26,846 nt of DNA, from the IMG/VR virus record IMGVR_UViG_3300009103_000131, positions 1 through 26,846 of that record; one strand, given 5' to 3'. This DNA comes from a virus. Below, one piece after another: positions 7,633-13,744 of this stretch (positions within the stretch are counted from its first letter, which is position 1; every line of letters starts with the position of its first letter). Made by a program: the position numbers and the translations under genes. Below the pieces are notes generated by a model. The model did no database searches, was not told where the DNA came from, and saw only the letters and a list, made by a program, of their open reading frames with translations.

Positions 7633-8191
7633 AGTTACAGAGAATGTTCTGCCAGATAATCTGTGCCGCTCATTAATCGAAGAGTATCAAGATAAACCCG
7701 AAGTAGATAGAACCAACCATCATCGCAACCCATCCAAGGGCTTAATTCCTTCGTATGCTCCGGGGACACACTCAATGCACACGTTCGACGGACCCAAGAA
7801 AGAGTTTAGGTATAGTTCTTATATACTTGTAAATGATATAGTTGGCCAGCTTAAGAAAAGAGTCCTCATGGCTCTACAGGACAAGGGAATGGCATTCTCC
7901 TTAAAAGCTGCCTGTATGTTTTATAGGTGGTCAAATTTTTCATATTATCCTGCTCATGCGGATGCGGGGTTTGCCCAATCTGCTTCCATTTATTTAAATG
8001 AAAATTATTCCACAAATGATGGCGGAATGTTTCTATACAAGGATAACGAAAGATGGATAGGCATAGAGCCGAGTTTTAACAGGTCCGTCTACTTTGACCA
8101 AACGAATCATCCTGAAGGGATCCTGCATATGGTAACCCCCGTAACTAGCAATAGAGAGAGGATGTCTATTCAACTATTTGAAGAAGATTAA
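7625..8191 (+). CDS. 2-oxoglutarate/Fe(II) dioxygenase
   Basis: A 188-aa protein of the prolyl-4-hydroxylase-like double-stranded beta-helix type. HAD at 111-113 gives the iron-binding His-x-Asp; the distal His is His168 (GILHMV), and Arg177 or Arg179 nine to eleven residues later would bind 2-oxoglutarate. The segments SIYLNENYSTNDGG and the aromatic-rich FYRWSNFSYYPAHAD match P4H-type enzymes. It should hydroxylate a protein or small molecule using O2 and 2-oxoglutarate. Given the PLOD-like transferase at 1173-3329, a hydroxylate-then-glycosylate pair is an appealing but unproven idea. It overlaps the convergent FkbM gene by four bases. Confidence 0.85.
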   Translation: MLKVTENVLPDNLCRSLIEEYQDKPEVDRTNHHRNPSKGLIPSYAPGTHSMHTFDGPKKEFRYSSYILVNDIVGQLKKRVLMALQDKGMAFSLKAACMFYRWSNFSYYPAHADAGFAQSASIYLNENYSTNDGGMFLYKDNERWIGIEPSFNRSVYFDQTNHPEGILHMVTPVTSNRERMSIQLFEED

Positions 8192-8850
8192 TAAATCCCA
8201 TAAATATCTTCTTTTTCTTTAAATGTGTGGTATTTATGCTTTTTAAGTATATTTAATATATCTTCGGGGGTCTTCCCGTTTGCTTCCGTATGTTTATGTT
8301 CAATTTTTATCATTGTCGGGCGTATTTTAAAGTTGTAATTCTCAAGTATATGTAACTCATGTCCCTCAACGTCAATTTGCATATAATCTATTGAATCTAG
8401 ATCAAGCATCTCTACTAACGTATTCAACGTGACACATTTTACAGTAATACTTTCAAAAGATAAATATTCATTGTCTGGAACACCGTATCTTATTCCTTCA
8501 ACATTCGCAAAATCAACATAAGACGTCCCTCTGTACCATGATACATCTCCCTCTTTAATGGGTGAATCCACGAGACCAGAGTTTTTGTGACCTAGAATTT
8601 TCTTCATCTTGAGCTCGCCATCGTTATCCGAGACAGCCATGTTGATAACCGCCGCTTGAAGGCCTTCGGCCGCTATATTTTTTTGCATATTTTCCGCTAG
8701 TAACGGAATCGGTTCAACAAAAGCGCCCCGCCATCCGTTCCTGCACAGGGGAAGCAATGTATCGAAATCGCTTGAGCCTATTTCTATAAATGTTTTTATA
8801 TTTTTATTATATTGGTTTAAACTGGGGTTGTATATTATAAATTTGGATAT
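8188..8850 (-). CDS. FkbM-type methyltransferase, unusual start
   Basis: An FkbM-family SAM-dependent methyltransferase. The clear landmark is SIDYMQIDVEGHE, the D-x-EG-x-E motif of the family, with LEYxxxRP-like text after it. The SAM-binding glycine motif FIEIGSSDFDT lies upstream of the first usable TTG (8757), so a TTG start would cut off the cofactor site. The frame stays open back to a TAA at 8856-8854 but offers no ATG, GTG or TTG there; the first candidate is ATA at 8850, with no Shine-Dalgarno. Either a non-canonical start is used or the start has been lost. FkbM enzymes usually O-methylate sugars or polyketides. Confidence 0.75.
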   Translation of the reverse strand: MSKFIIYNPSLNQYNKNIKTFIEIGSSDFDTLLPLCRNGWRGAFVEPIPLLAENMQKNIAAEGLQAAVINMAVSDNDGELKMKKILGHKNSGLVDSPIKEGDVSWYRGTSYVDFANVEGIRYGVPDNEYLSFESITVKCVTLNTLVEMLDLDSIDYMQIDVEGHELHILENYNFKIRPTMIKIEHKHTEANGKTPEDILNILKKHKYHTFKEKEDIYGIY

Positions 8851-8856
8851 TAATTA

Positions 8857-9040
8857 AATAGCCCCGGGGATTTTTTCGAGTTTACTAAAAAGGCAATTGG
8901 CGAATCCTCGGGGAGAATGAAAATTAACCCCCCCTGAATCATATTACGCGTCGCAAAACTCTTACTTTTCAAAAAGGGGGGCGGGCCGCGCCCCCTATTT
9001 ATGACCCTTTAAAGCAGAGGGGGTAGGTCTACCCCTCCCC
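8857..9040. other. Intergenic boundary with C/G runs
   Basis: No gene is seen on either strand. The stretch carries CCCCGGGG followed by six T, a run of seven C, and the minus-strand terminator of the next gene. It separates the AT-rich first part from the promoter- and repeat-rich second part. Confidence 0.6.
8971..8996 (-). terminator. Intrinsic terminator (minus)
   Basis: On the minus strand GGGGGCG pairs with CGCCCCC around a five-base loop and is followed by CTTTTT. A second short stem (GGGGTAG/CTACCCC) lies just before it at 9022-9037. It closes the 9041-9415 gene. Confidence 0.85.
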
Positions 9041-9415
9041 CTACCGGACCTCTCTTAATCTGAAGAAGCATTTTACTTTTGGCAATCTCCCCCACTCCCA
9101 GAGGGGAGATGTCATGCTCGACTTGCTCTGTTGATGTCGCCCCTTCTGATATGTGCCGAGCTGAACAAGTTCAGTCCAGTTCTTCATGTCAGTAGAGTAT
9201 TCAAGAATATACATTACATAAGGAGTTATATCTTTTAATTCAAAGTATACTCCCTGCAACGAACCTTCCCTGTCTATCTTTAGTTCTAGCTTCGGCTCGT
9301 CTGCTGCGAGGGTTGCGATGCCCCACACTATAAAGAAAGCAATCCACGCTTTGCGTAGCCAGCCAAAGATAACCTTCTCCACCCTATCGTGATTTTTGTA
9401 GTAGTTTGTTTTCAT
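9041..9415 (-). CDS. Secreted or anchored protein, verrucomicrobial pattern
   Basis: A 124-aa protein read from the ATG at 9415, because a perfect promoter (9428-9456) places the transcript start just upstream. Residues ~24-40 (AWIAFFIVWGIATLA) form a signal peptide or anchor ending in AA-DEP. The mature part contains YILEYSTDMKNWTEL and ends in KCFFRLREV; the Y-x-LE-x-S-x-D-x-x-x-W ... FFRL arrangement is a pattern I associate with many exported Verrucomicrobia proteins. Function unknown. It is the best clue in the window to the host and may act at the cell envelope, for example in exclusion. Confidence 0.65.
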   Translation of the reverse strand: MKTNYYKNHDRVEKVIFGWLRKAWIAFFIVWGIATLAADEPKLELKIDREGSLQGVYFELKDITPYVMYILEYSTDMKNWTELVQLGTYQKGRHQQSKSSMTSPLWEWGRLPKVKCFFRLREVR

Positions 9416-9427
9416 AAGCAAAATCAA

Positions 9428-9456
9428 AGTATAACAGTTAAGGGTTAGTATGTCAA
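9428..9456 (-). promoter_or_regulatory. Sigma-70 promoter for 9041-9415
   Basis: TTGACA (9456-9451), 17-bp spacer, TATACT (9433-9428). The -35 begins three bases after the stop codon of the upstream small gene. Confidence 0.85.
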
Positions 9457-9459
9457 GCG

Positions 9460-9621
9460 TTAATCCTCCGGCTCGGCATCGTACCCCTCAAATTCATCCA
9501 TGTTGTCCTCTTGGCAGTCATCGCATAAGGTACAATCCTCATGATGTACTCCGCCAGTTTCACCCATGTCCGTGCTTCCGCACTGATCGCATGCCGTAAT
9601 CGTTTCGGTAATGTTATTCAT
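9460..9621 (-). CDS. Small acidic zinc-ribbon protein (53 aa)
   Basis: A short ORF of 53 aa. CDQCGS near residue 11 and CTLCDDC near residue 30 give a four- to five-cysteine zinc ribbon; the tail is very acidic (DEFEGYDAEPED). The ATG is one base after the stop of the upstream gene, so it is the second gene of the unit led by the promoter at 9816-9843. Similar small Cys-rich ribbons occur at 10423-10647 and 11127-11309. The role is unknown; nucleic-acid or protein binding is likely. Confidence 0.65.
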   Translation of the reverse strand: MNNITETITACDQCGSTDMGETGGVHHEDCTLCDDCQEDNMDEFEGYDAEPED

Positions 9622-9622
9622 A

Positions 9623-9805
9623 TCAAACCTTCCTAGCTTCAGCAGCTTCGTCTATCTCTCTGAGCGTGTGAGCCAATGCGGTCACTCGTTGTGCGTGCCT
9701 GTTTAGTGGCGTATAGCTGTTCCACTCGTCCAGAGTGATCTCTTTGGTTGTCCCGTTCGGGCCTCTTAACTTAACCATCTTCGGCTTCATGTTCTTATCT
9801 CTCAT
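9623..9805 (-). CDS. Small protein, paralogue of 10069-10230
   Basis: A 60-aa protein from the ATG at 9805, the gttATGAGAGA start that lies just after a strong promoter; a longer frame would run through the promoter. MVKLRGPNGTTKEITLDEW followed by NSYTPLN matches VKVKGP...LSLDEW and SSYTPLN in the 10069-10230 protein, so the two are paralogues placed divergently around repeat copy R1. The N-terminal part looks like a small beta sheet with LDEW as a helix cap. Function unknown. Confidence 0.65.
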   Translation of the reverse strand: MRDKNMKPKMVKLRGPNGTTKEITLDEWNSYTPLNRHAQRVTALAHTLREIDEAAEARKV

Positions 9806-9815
9806 AACTGGACAT

Positions 9816-9843
9816 AGTATAACACAATCTCCGCAAATGTCAA
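9816..9843 (-). promoter_or_regulatory. Sigma-70 promoter for 9623-9805
   Basis: TTGACA (9843-9838), 16-bp spacer, TATACT (9821-9816). The ATG is 10 nt after the -10, so the leader would be about three bases. Confidence 0.85.
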
Positions 9844-9917
9844 CAATAAAAACAAAATAAATCACATAATAATCTTTTATACTAATCTCCTAAAAGTATA
9901 ATTTTTTTAACGTGCCT

Positions 9918-9992
9918 GTAACCTACTGATAGTCAATGGTTTACCAGCGCGGGCAGCCGCGCGCCGTAAGTCGTTGATACTCAGTAACTTAC
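9918..9992. repeat. Three-palindrome repeat R1
   Basis: Left arm GTAACCTACTGA-TAG-TCAATGGTTTAC, centre GCGCGGGCAGCCGCGC, right arm GTAAGTCGTTGA-TAC-TCAGTAACTTAC. Each part can fold as a hairpin. The right edge is 37 bp from the -35 of the promoter at 10030. Confidence 0.85.
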
Positions 9993-10029
9993 GATACGAA
10001 AAAAAAACGAAAAAAAGTTGCAAAAGGGC

Positions 10030-10058
10030 TTGACTTTAGGGGTAAGCTATGATAGACT
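10030..10058 (+). promoter_or_regulatory. Promoter with near-leaderless start
   Basis: TTGACT (10030-10035), 17-bp spacer ending TATGA, TAGACT (10053-10058); ATG ten bases after the -10. A long A-rich stretch lies upstream, between it and R1. Confidence 0.75.
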
Positions 10059-10068
10059 ATTCCCAGTT

Positions 10069-10230
10069 ATGAGAGACAGAGACAGAGAGTGGAAAACGGT
10101 CAAGGTCAAAGGGCCTTGGATGAAGGGCGCTGAGACAGTCAGAGAGCTTAGTCTGGACGAGTGGTCAAGTTACACGCCGCTGAACAAGCGGGTGCGTGGA
10201 GCATGGTTCCGAGTAGTAAAGGACGACTAA
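10069..10230 (+). CDS. Small protein, paralogue of 9623-9805
   Basis: A 53-aa protein from gttATGAGAGA at 10069. KVKGPWMKG then LSLDEWSSYTPLNK parallels the divergent gene at 9623-9805, with a three- to four-residue insertion before LSLDEW. The shared start sequence, promoter type and motif suggest duplication together with the control region. The stop overlaps the next start (TAATG). Confidence 0.65.
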   Translation: MRDRDREWKTVKVKGPWMKGAETVRELSLDEWSSYTPLNKRVRGAWFRVVKDD

Positions 10231-10418
10231 TGAACCAGTTAAAAATAGACGAATACCAGAGGCAGCTCAGTACTCGCGTTGCCATTGAGCGGATTGACGC
10301 TGAGATGGTGGATGACTATGTCTGTCAAGCAGAAGAATCGCTTAACGCCATGCAGCAGCAGGCAAAAAAAGATGTTGACAATGTAAACCCCTTGTGTTAC
10401 AATATTCCCAGTGAGTGA
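10230..10418 (+). CDS. Small helical protein (62 aa)
   Basis: A 62-aa, Gln- and Glu-rich helical protein starting within the stop of the previous gene (TAATG), hence coupled. The promoter of the next unit (TTGACA at 10375, TACAAT at 10398) lies inside its last 15 codons, an extreme case of the overlap seen in this region. No family recognised. Confidence 0.55.
   Translation: MNQLKIDEYQRQLSTRVAIERIDAEMVDDYVCQAEESLNAMQQQAKKDVDNVNPLCYNIPSE
10375..10403 (+). promoter_or_regulatory. Promoter inside the preceding gene
   Basis: TTGACA (10375-10380), 17 bp, TACAAT (10398-10403), then an AGTGAGTGAGA box at 10410. It lies wholly within the coding end of 10230-10418. Confidence 0.8.
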
Positions 10419-10422
10419 GACA

Positions 10423-10647
10423 ATGACAACGACCCAAATCTACAACGAGGCGCTCAAAGACCCGCGAGCGAAAGCAGAGATGGAAGCCGTATGCGACCAA
10501 TGGTGTGAGATGGCCAACAAGGCGCAGGATGCAGAGATGTGCTGCGACGAGTGCGGAGACACCGAGGTGGTATTCGATGAGTACGTTTCCTTCATCGGCG
10601 CGGTGAAGCTATGTGAGGTGTGTTTCGAGAATGTGAGAGGATACTGA
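10423..10647 (+). CDS. Small zinc-ribbon protein (74 aa)
   Basis: A 74-aa protein. CCDECGDTEV near 43-52 and CEVC near 67-70 form a four-cysteine zinc ribbon after a helical N-terminus. The start is ambiguous: ATG at 10423, or the in-frame GTG at 10411 that begins the conserved GTGAGTGAGA box and would add four residues. The first gene of an overlapping four-gene unit ending at 11309. Confidence 0.65.
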   Translation: MTTTQIYNEALKDPRAKAEMEAVCDQWCEMANKAQDAEMCCDECGDTEVVFDEYVSFIGAVKLCEVCFENVRGY

Positions 10648-10648
10648 T

Positions 10649-10963
10649 ATGACCCTACTGACCAAACAGATACGAGAGGACTTGCCCAAGCTATACGCTA
10701 ACGATGGCAAGAGCGAATCAGAGACAATCGTGGTGGTGAAATACTTCACGCCAGATAGTCATTGGACGTGGTATGCTACCGAGTTTGATGGTGTGGATAC
10801 CTTCTTCGGCCTAGTGGATGGCGTGGAGCCAGAGCTAGGATACTTCAGCTTGAAAGAGCTAGAGGCTGCACGTGGGCCGCTCGGCCTACTGGTAGAGCGT
10901 GACCTTCACTTCTCACCCAAGCCACTATCAGAGGTGCGTGAAGGGTGCGCCGCCCTGCTATGA
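10649..10963 (+). CDS. DUF2958 family protein
   Basis: A 104-aa protein matching DUF2958, a short family found on plasmids, phages and integrative elements. Landmarks are LLTKQIREDLPKLYAND, VVKYFTPDSHWTWYATEFDG, FFGLVDGVEPELGYFSL and the end GLLVERDLHFSPKPL, spanning nearly the whole usual length. The function of the family is unknown; it is typically carried beside replication, conjugation or anti-restriction genes. It lies one base after the zinc-ribbon gene and overlaps the next start by four bases. Confidence 0.9.
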   Translation: MTLLTKQIREDLPKLYANDGKSESETIVVVKYFTPDSHWTWYATEFDGVDTFFGLVDGVEPELGYFSLKELEAARGPLGLLVERDLHFSPKPLSEVREGCAALL

Positions 10964-11130
10964 CCAAGTGCTACACAGTCAACGGTGTGGGCTTCTATAT
11001 ACAGGAGCAGCCACAACACAAGGCCCTAGAGCAAGCCATAGAGTATGCCAGACGTGTCAATAGCAAGGTGCTAGATGCAGATGGTGAACAGGTGTGGCCT
11101 ATATGGCCCATGTCGGAGGATGACGAATGA
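10960..11130 (+). CDS. Hypothetical protein (56 aa)
   Basis: A 56-aa protein from the ATG at 10960, which overlaps the DUF2958 stop (ATGA). It looks like a small alpha/beta protein with an acidic tail; VNGVGFYIQEQ is followed by a helix. No family recognised. The next gene also starts in its stop, so translation is chained. Confidence 0.6.
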   Translation: MTKCYTVNGVGFYIQEQPQHKALEQAIEYARRVNSKVLDADGEQVWPIWPMSEDDE

Positions 11131-11309
11131 AACAGCAGTACCGATACACCAAGCCCATTAGAGGAAAAGACCCTGATAATAAAGAGGAGGAACTATCAGA
11201 GGAAAACAAAGAGGTTTGCCCTAGATGTGGTGGCTGGGGTGGTGGTGCGTGGAATGGGAACGACTCACCCTTTGAGGGCTACCTACCCTGCTACGCCTGC
11301 GGCTTGTAA
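11127..11309 (+). CDS. Small zinc-binding protein (60 aa)
   Basis: A 60-aa protein; a basic N-terminus and a Glu-rich middle are followed by CPRCGG and CYACG, a DnaJ-like two-CxxC zinc site in the C-terminal half with a Gly/Trp-rich loop between. The ATG overlaps the preceding stop. Its own stop codon lies inside the left arm of repeat copy R2. Confidence 0.6.
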   Translation: MKQQYRYTKPIRGKDPDNKEEELSEENKEVCPRCGGWGGGAWNGNDSPFEGYLPCYACGL

Positions 11310-11380
11310 GTCATTGTCCACCAGTGACTTAGCACGGCGGGCTGCCGCGCCGCCTAAGTCCTTGATAGTCAGTAACTTAC
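11306..11380. repeat. Three-palindrome repeat R2
   Basis: Arms GTAAGTCATTG...CAGTGACTTAG and CTAAGTCCTTGA-TAG-TCAGTAACTTAC around a GCGGGCTGCCGC centre; 75 bp. It contains the stop codon of the upstream gene. The right edge is 51 bp from the -35 at 11432. Confidence 0.85.
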
Positions 11381-11431
11381 GTGTCAAGCATAATCTTACA
11401 AAAAAAAATAAAAAAAAAGTTGTTTTTAGTG

Positions 11432-11459
11432 TTGACTTTTCTGACAGTTGTGATATACT
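11432..11459 (+). promoter_or_regulatory. Promoter with near-leaderless start
   Basis: TTGACT (11432-11437), 16 bp ending TGTGA, TATACT (11454-11459); cagttATGAGAGA follows. Upstream are two A-tracts of eight or nine bases. Confidence 0.85.
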
Positions 11460-11469
11460 GTTTTCAGTT

Positions 11470-11592
11470 ATGAGAGATATGTTCAAGAAAAACCACATGA
11501 CCCTGAAGGAAATCGAACGCTACATCGAAGCCAAGCGCAAGCGCGAGGCCAAATTGCGGGAAACAACCAAAAAAAATAAAATTAATGGTTGA
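11470..11592 (+). CDS. Small basic protein (40 aa)
   Basis: A 40-aa, strongly basic helical protein (IERYIEAKRKREAK) from gttATGAGAGA at 11470. Its TGA stop is part of the TTGACT of the next promoter. Likely nucleic-acid- or protein-binding; no family recognised. Confidence 0.55.
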   Translation: MRDMFKKNHMTLKEIERYIEAKRKREAKLRETTKKNKING

Positions 11593-11616
11593 CTTTTTTC
11601 TAAAGTATGATAAGAT
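11589..11616 (+). promoter_or_regulatory. Promoter overlapping a stop codon
   Basis: TTGACT (11589-11594), 16 bp ending TATGA, TAAGAT (11611-11616); the ATG of the next gene is 10 nt further. Confidence 0.75.
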
Positions 11617-11626
11617 AATTCCTGTT

Positions 11627-11902
11627 ATGAGAGATACCGAAAACTACATATACTTCTGGAATGTCACCTTCAAGGTGAAGAAGAACCCAACCTATACGGG
11701 CAATCACTACCTTGCTACCTGTAATTCGATTATGGGCAACACCTATTCGCTAGAAACAACCAAGCAAGAGATGATTGACCAATTCCTTGCAAGCGAGGTT
11801 AACAACACGACCAAGTACGGAGACATCATCCAAGTGGTCGAAATAACCAAGTGCTTTGAAGATAGGTCGCCAAAGGGAAGATTTCACAAAGATAATTACT
11901 AG
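11627..11902 (+). CDS. Hypothetical protein (91 aa)
   Basis: A 91-aa protein from ttATGAGAGATA at 11627. It has alternating strands (YIYFWNVTFKVKK, YLATCNSIMGN) and a helix, a plausible small alpha/beta fold. No family recognised. The unit contains only this gene. Confidence 0.6.
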   Translation: MRDTENYIYFWNVTFKVKKNPTYTGNHYLATCNSIMGNTYSLETTKQEMIDQFLASEVNNTTKYGDIIQVVEITKCFEDRSPKGRFHKDNY

Positions 11903-11909
11903 ATTATGC

Positions 11910-11936
11910 TTGCAATTAATTGTGATTGCTTTATCT
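11910..11936 (+). promoter_or_regulatory. Weak promoter candidate
   Basis: TTGCAA (11910) and TTATCT (11931) with a short 15-bp spacer; AATTAATTGTGAT is shared with the promoter at 12146. GGGAGTGAGAGG follows, so the transcript box is kept even though the promoter is degenerate. Confidence 0.4.
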
Positions 11937-11962
11937 TAAAGGGAGTGAGAGGAATAAAAAAC

Positions 11963-12136
11963 ATGAAAAATGAAAATAAAGAAGGATTAGTGTTCAGGGC
12001 CGTTGAGATAGTTTTGGTGCCGCTTGCCGTGGCCGTCAGACTGCAAGTGGCTCTGATTCGCCAGACGCTGTACGCAGCGTTTGTGACGGATCGCATCATT
12101 GCGAAATCAAAGTTTCCACGGATTCGTTTTAAATGA
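11963..12136 (+). CDS. Small membrane-helix protein (57 aa)
   Basis: A 57-aa protein from the ATG at 11963 in the same AACATGAAAAAT context as the next gene. Residues ~9-33 are hydrophobic with a few charges (FRAVEIVLVPLAVAVRL); the end is basic. Possibly a peripheral or single-pass membrane protein. The shared leader suggests duplication of the control region. Confidence 0.5.
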   Translation: MKNENKEGLVFRAVEIVLVPLAVAVRLQVALIRQTLYAAFVTDRIIAKSKFPRIRFK

Positions 12137-12145
12137 AAATAGTGC

Positions 12146-12174
12146 TTGACTTTTTCAATTAATTGTGATAGCAT
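12146..12174 (+). promoter_or_regulatory. Promoter for 12204-12613
   Basis: TTGACT (12146-12151), 17 bp ending TGTGA, TAGCAT (12169-12174), then AGTGAGTGAGAGA. Confidence 0.8.
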
Positions 12175-12203
12175 ATATCAAGTGAGTGAGAGAAACAACA
12201 AAC

Positions 12204-12449
12204 ATGAAAAATAAAAACAAAATGACGTTCGACGAATACAAGGCAGCGGCCAGCGAAATACTGGACGGGAGAGAGCTTTCCGGCGGTTACTATGGCGGCG
12301 ACGAAGGCATCACGATGCTGATGACCGAAAGAAACTTCATCAGCTTTCTACACGATTGTTGGGAACAAGATGGCCACAAGTTCAACGCAGAAGTAATCAA
12401 CGAAGCTATTAGCGAATACTGGCAGGGAATGATGGAGGATTGCCTCTAA
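12204..12449 (+). CDS. Hypothetical protein (81 aa)
   Basis: An 81-aa acidic protein. MTFDEYKAAASEILDG and the later WEQDGHKFNAEVINEAI look like two helical segments around a Gly-rich turn (GGYYGGDEG). The ATG at 12204 has the same context as 11963; an in-frame GTG at 12186 (GTGAGAGA) is the alternative. The stop overlaps the next ATG (TAATG). Confidence 0.6.
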   Translation: MKNKNKMTFDEYKAAASEILDGRELSGGYYGGDEGITMLMTERNFISFLHDCWEQDGHKFNAEVINEAISEYWQGMMEDCL

Positions 12450-12613
12450 TGAACTTCTTGACTAAACACGTCATCCCGACGAAAGAAGAAACGAAGGACT
12501 ACCTTCGCTATGTCAAAGATAGCATGATAGATCCCGCCCAAACGATGAAAGACAATCCAGATTCGGCCTTGTTGATAATTGCTGTTATCGCGTGGCTGGC
12601 TTTCCTATCATAA
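12449..12613 (+). CDS. Small tail-anchored membrane protein (54 aa)
   Basis: A short 54-aa ORF starting in the stop of the preceding gene. The N-terminal ~38 residues are charged; the last ~15 (ALLIIAVIAWLAFLS) form a membrane helix right at the end, so it looks tail-anchored. No family recognised. Confidence 0.6.
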   Translation: MNFLTKHVIPTKEETKDYLRYVKDSMIDPAQTMKDNPDSALLIIAVIAWLAFLS

Positions 12614-12621
12614 AATAACAG

Positions 12622-12650
12622 TTGACAACAAGACCCGCCTGTAGTATACT
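12622..12650 (+). promoter_or_regulatory. Consensus sigma-70 promoter
   Basis: TTGACA (12622-12627), 17 bp, TATACT (12645-12650), followed by GTGCGAGTGAAAACG, a variant of the leader box. Confidence 0.85.
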
Positions 12651-12689
12651 TTTTGAAGTGCGAGTGAAAACGACTAAAACTACTAACAT

Positions 12690-13193
12690 ATGATGAATAA
12701 CTCATCAAGAGCCCAAAACGGGCAAGGCGTGAGCAGCACGGCCTTGCGGAACATCGAGCAAATCGCCAAACTAGCGCTCGGTGCCAAACGATCAGGCGGC
12801 ACGGCGAACCGCCCACAACCAAGCCGAAAGGGCAACACGGTACTGGACAACGGGGTAGAGTTGACCAGTCACCAATACCTGACCTACCTCGGCCTCAAGG
12901 GCATACTGGCTGACCCGAATGCCCCCAAGGAGCCAACCGCGAAGGACATCGCCGCATGGCGAGAAGACGGCACTACGGCCAACATCGTCAACCAGCACCT
13001 AAGCTCGTTGCGCGACAAGGGTTTGGCCGAGTGGTCGATGGTCGAGAAGGAGAAGCCCAACGGCTTGATCGCTCGACTCCGCACCGGATTGCGCCTCATC
13101 AAGGTGGTGACGGAGCAGTCCGAAGACAAGTTGGCCGAAAACGCCGACAAGGCTGCGCTGGAGGAGATCCGCAAGCAGCTAGGTGGCGCGTAA
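12690..13193 (+). CDS. Winged-helix-like regulator candidate
   Basis: A 167-aa, GC-rich gene. Residues ~60-125 (LTSHQYLTYLGLKGI, then TAKDIAAW, then NIVNQHLSSLRDKGLAEW) have the helix-helix-recognition helix-wing pattern of winged-helix proteins such as the MarR type. The C-terminal ~30 residues are an acidic coiled coil (EDKLAENADKAALEEI). I infer a DNA-binding protein, possibly controlling the many small promoters here; this is not certain. It has its own consensus promoter and terminator, so it is a single-gene unit. Both minus-strand frames across it are shadows of GC-rich coding. Confidence 0.55.
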   Translation: MMNNSSRAQNGQGVSSTALRNIEQIAKLALGAKRSGGTANRPQPSRKGNTVLDNGVELTSHQYLTYLGLKGILADPNAPKEPTAKDIAAWREDGTTANIVNQHLSSLRDKGLAEWSMVEKEKPNGLIARLRTGLRLIKVVTEQSEDKLAENADKAALEEIRKQLGGA

Positions 13194-13203
13194 GCCATCC
13201 GCA

Positions 13204-13220
13204 CCCGAGCCTCGCTCGGG
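13204..13220 (+). terminator. Short hairpin after 12690-13193
   Basis: CCCGAGC-CTC-GCTCGGG, a seven-bp stem with three-base loop, without a good T-run; probably a 3'-end stabiliser or weak terminator before the main one. Confidence 0.5.
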
Positions 13221-13290
13221 GTTATAAATTTGTAGTCCCTGTCGGTGGAGGTTAGCCGAACGGTATTGTTTTTCATTTCGACGTGTACCT

Positions 13291-13331
13291 TCGCCAAGGT
13301 TTTTTGGTTTTCCCTTGGCGGAGGTTTTTTT
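13291..13331 (+). terminator. Intrinsic terminator
   Basis: CGCCAAGG (13292) pairs with CCTTGGCG (13313-13320) around a T-rich loop; GAG and eight T follow. Confidence 0.75.
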
Positions 13332-13372
13332 AAGCCCAAATGATTATAAAAAAATCCGAAAAGTATAACCGC

Positions 13373-13446
13373 CTTAACTCACTGATAGTCAAAGACTTAC
13401 GAACGCGGCCGCCGCGGCAGTAACTCACTGATTACCAACGACTTAC
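13373..13446. repeat. Three-palindrome repeat R3
   Basis: Arms TTAACTCACTGA-TAG-TCAAAGACTTAC and GTAACTCACTGA...CAACGACTTAC around GCGGCCGCCGCGGC. The right edge is exactly 37 bp from the -35 at 13484, as for R1. Confidence 0.85.
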
Positions 13447-13483
13447 AACACGAAAAAAAAGTGAAAAAAAGTGAAAAAAGTGC

Positions 13484-13512
13484 TTGATCTCACCCTTAGA
13501 GTATGATAACAT
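13484..13512 (+). promoter_or_regulatory. Promoter for 13532-13735
   Basis: TTGATC (13484-13489), 17 bp ending TATGA, TAACAT (13507-13512), then GTGAGTGAGA at 13520. Upstream lie phased A-tracts separated by GTG. Confidence 0.75.
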
Positions 13513-13531
13513 ATAGCCTGTGAGTGAGAAA

Positions 13532-13735
13532 ATGAACAACGACTGGAGCACCAAGGTGCTGAGCTGGAACAACATCAAGCGCGGTATATGGGTCGTAGGC
13601 GACAAGGTGTTTGAGAATGGTCGCCGTGAGCATCGCAACTGGTGGTGGGCAGACGCCGAGGCCAAAAGGACTGGCCTCCCTCTGATGAAGGTGCAGCCCG
13701 ACCGCACCCTCAAGAGCGTGTCGGAAAAAAGTTGA
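13532..13735 (+). CDS. Hypothetical protein (67 aa)
   Basis: A 67-aa basic, Trp-rich protein (IWVVGDKVFENG, then HRNWWWADAEAK). Start is ATG 13532 or the in-frame GTG 13520 that opens the GTGAGTGAGA box (adding four residues). No family recognised. The next promoter begins 10 nt after its stop. Confidence 0.55.
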   Translation: MNNDWSTKVLSWNNIKRGIWVVGDKVFENGRREHRNWWWADAEAKRTGLPLMKVQPDRTLKSVSEKS

Positions 13736-13744
13736 TTTTTTTTG

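Noticed and set aside
12508-13339. Minus-strand and alternate plus frames over the winged-helix gene
   Set aside because: GC-rich coding creates long shadows; the plus frame at 12690-13193 has a consensus promoter and terminator, the others have neither.
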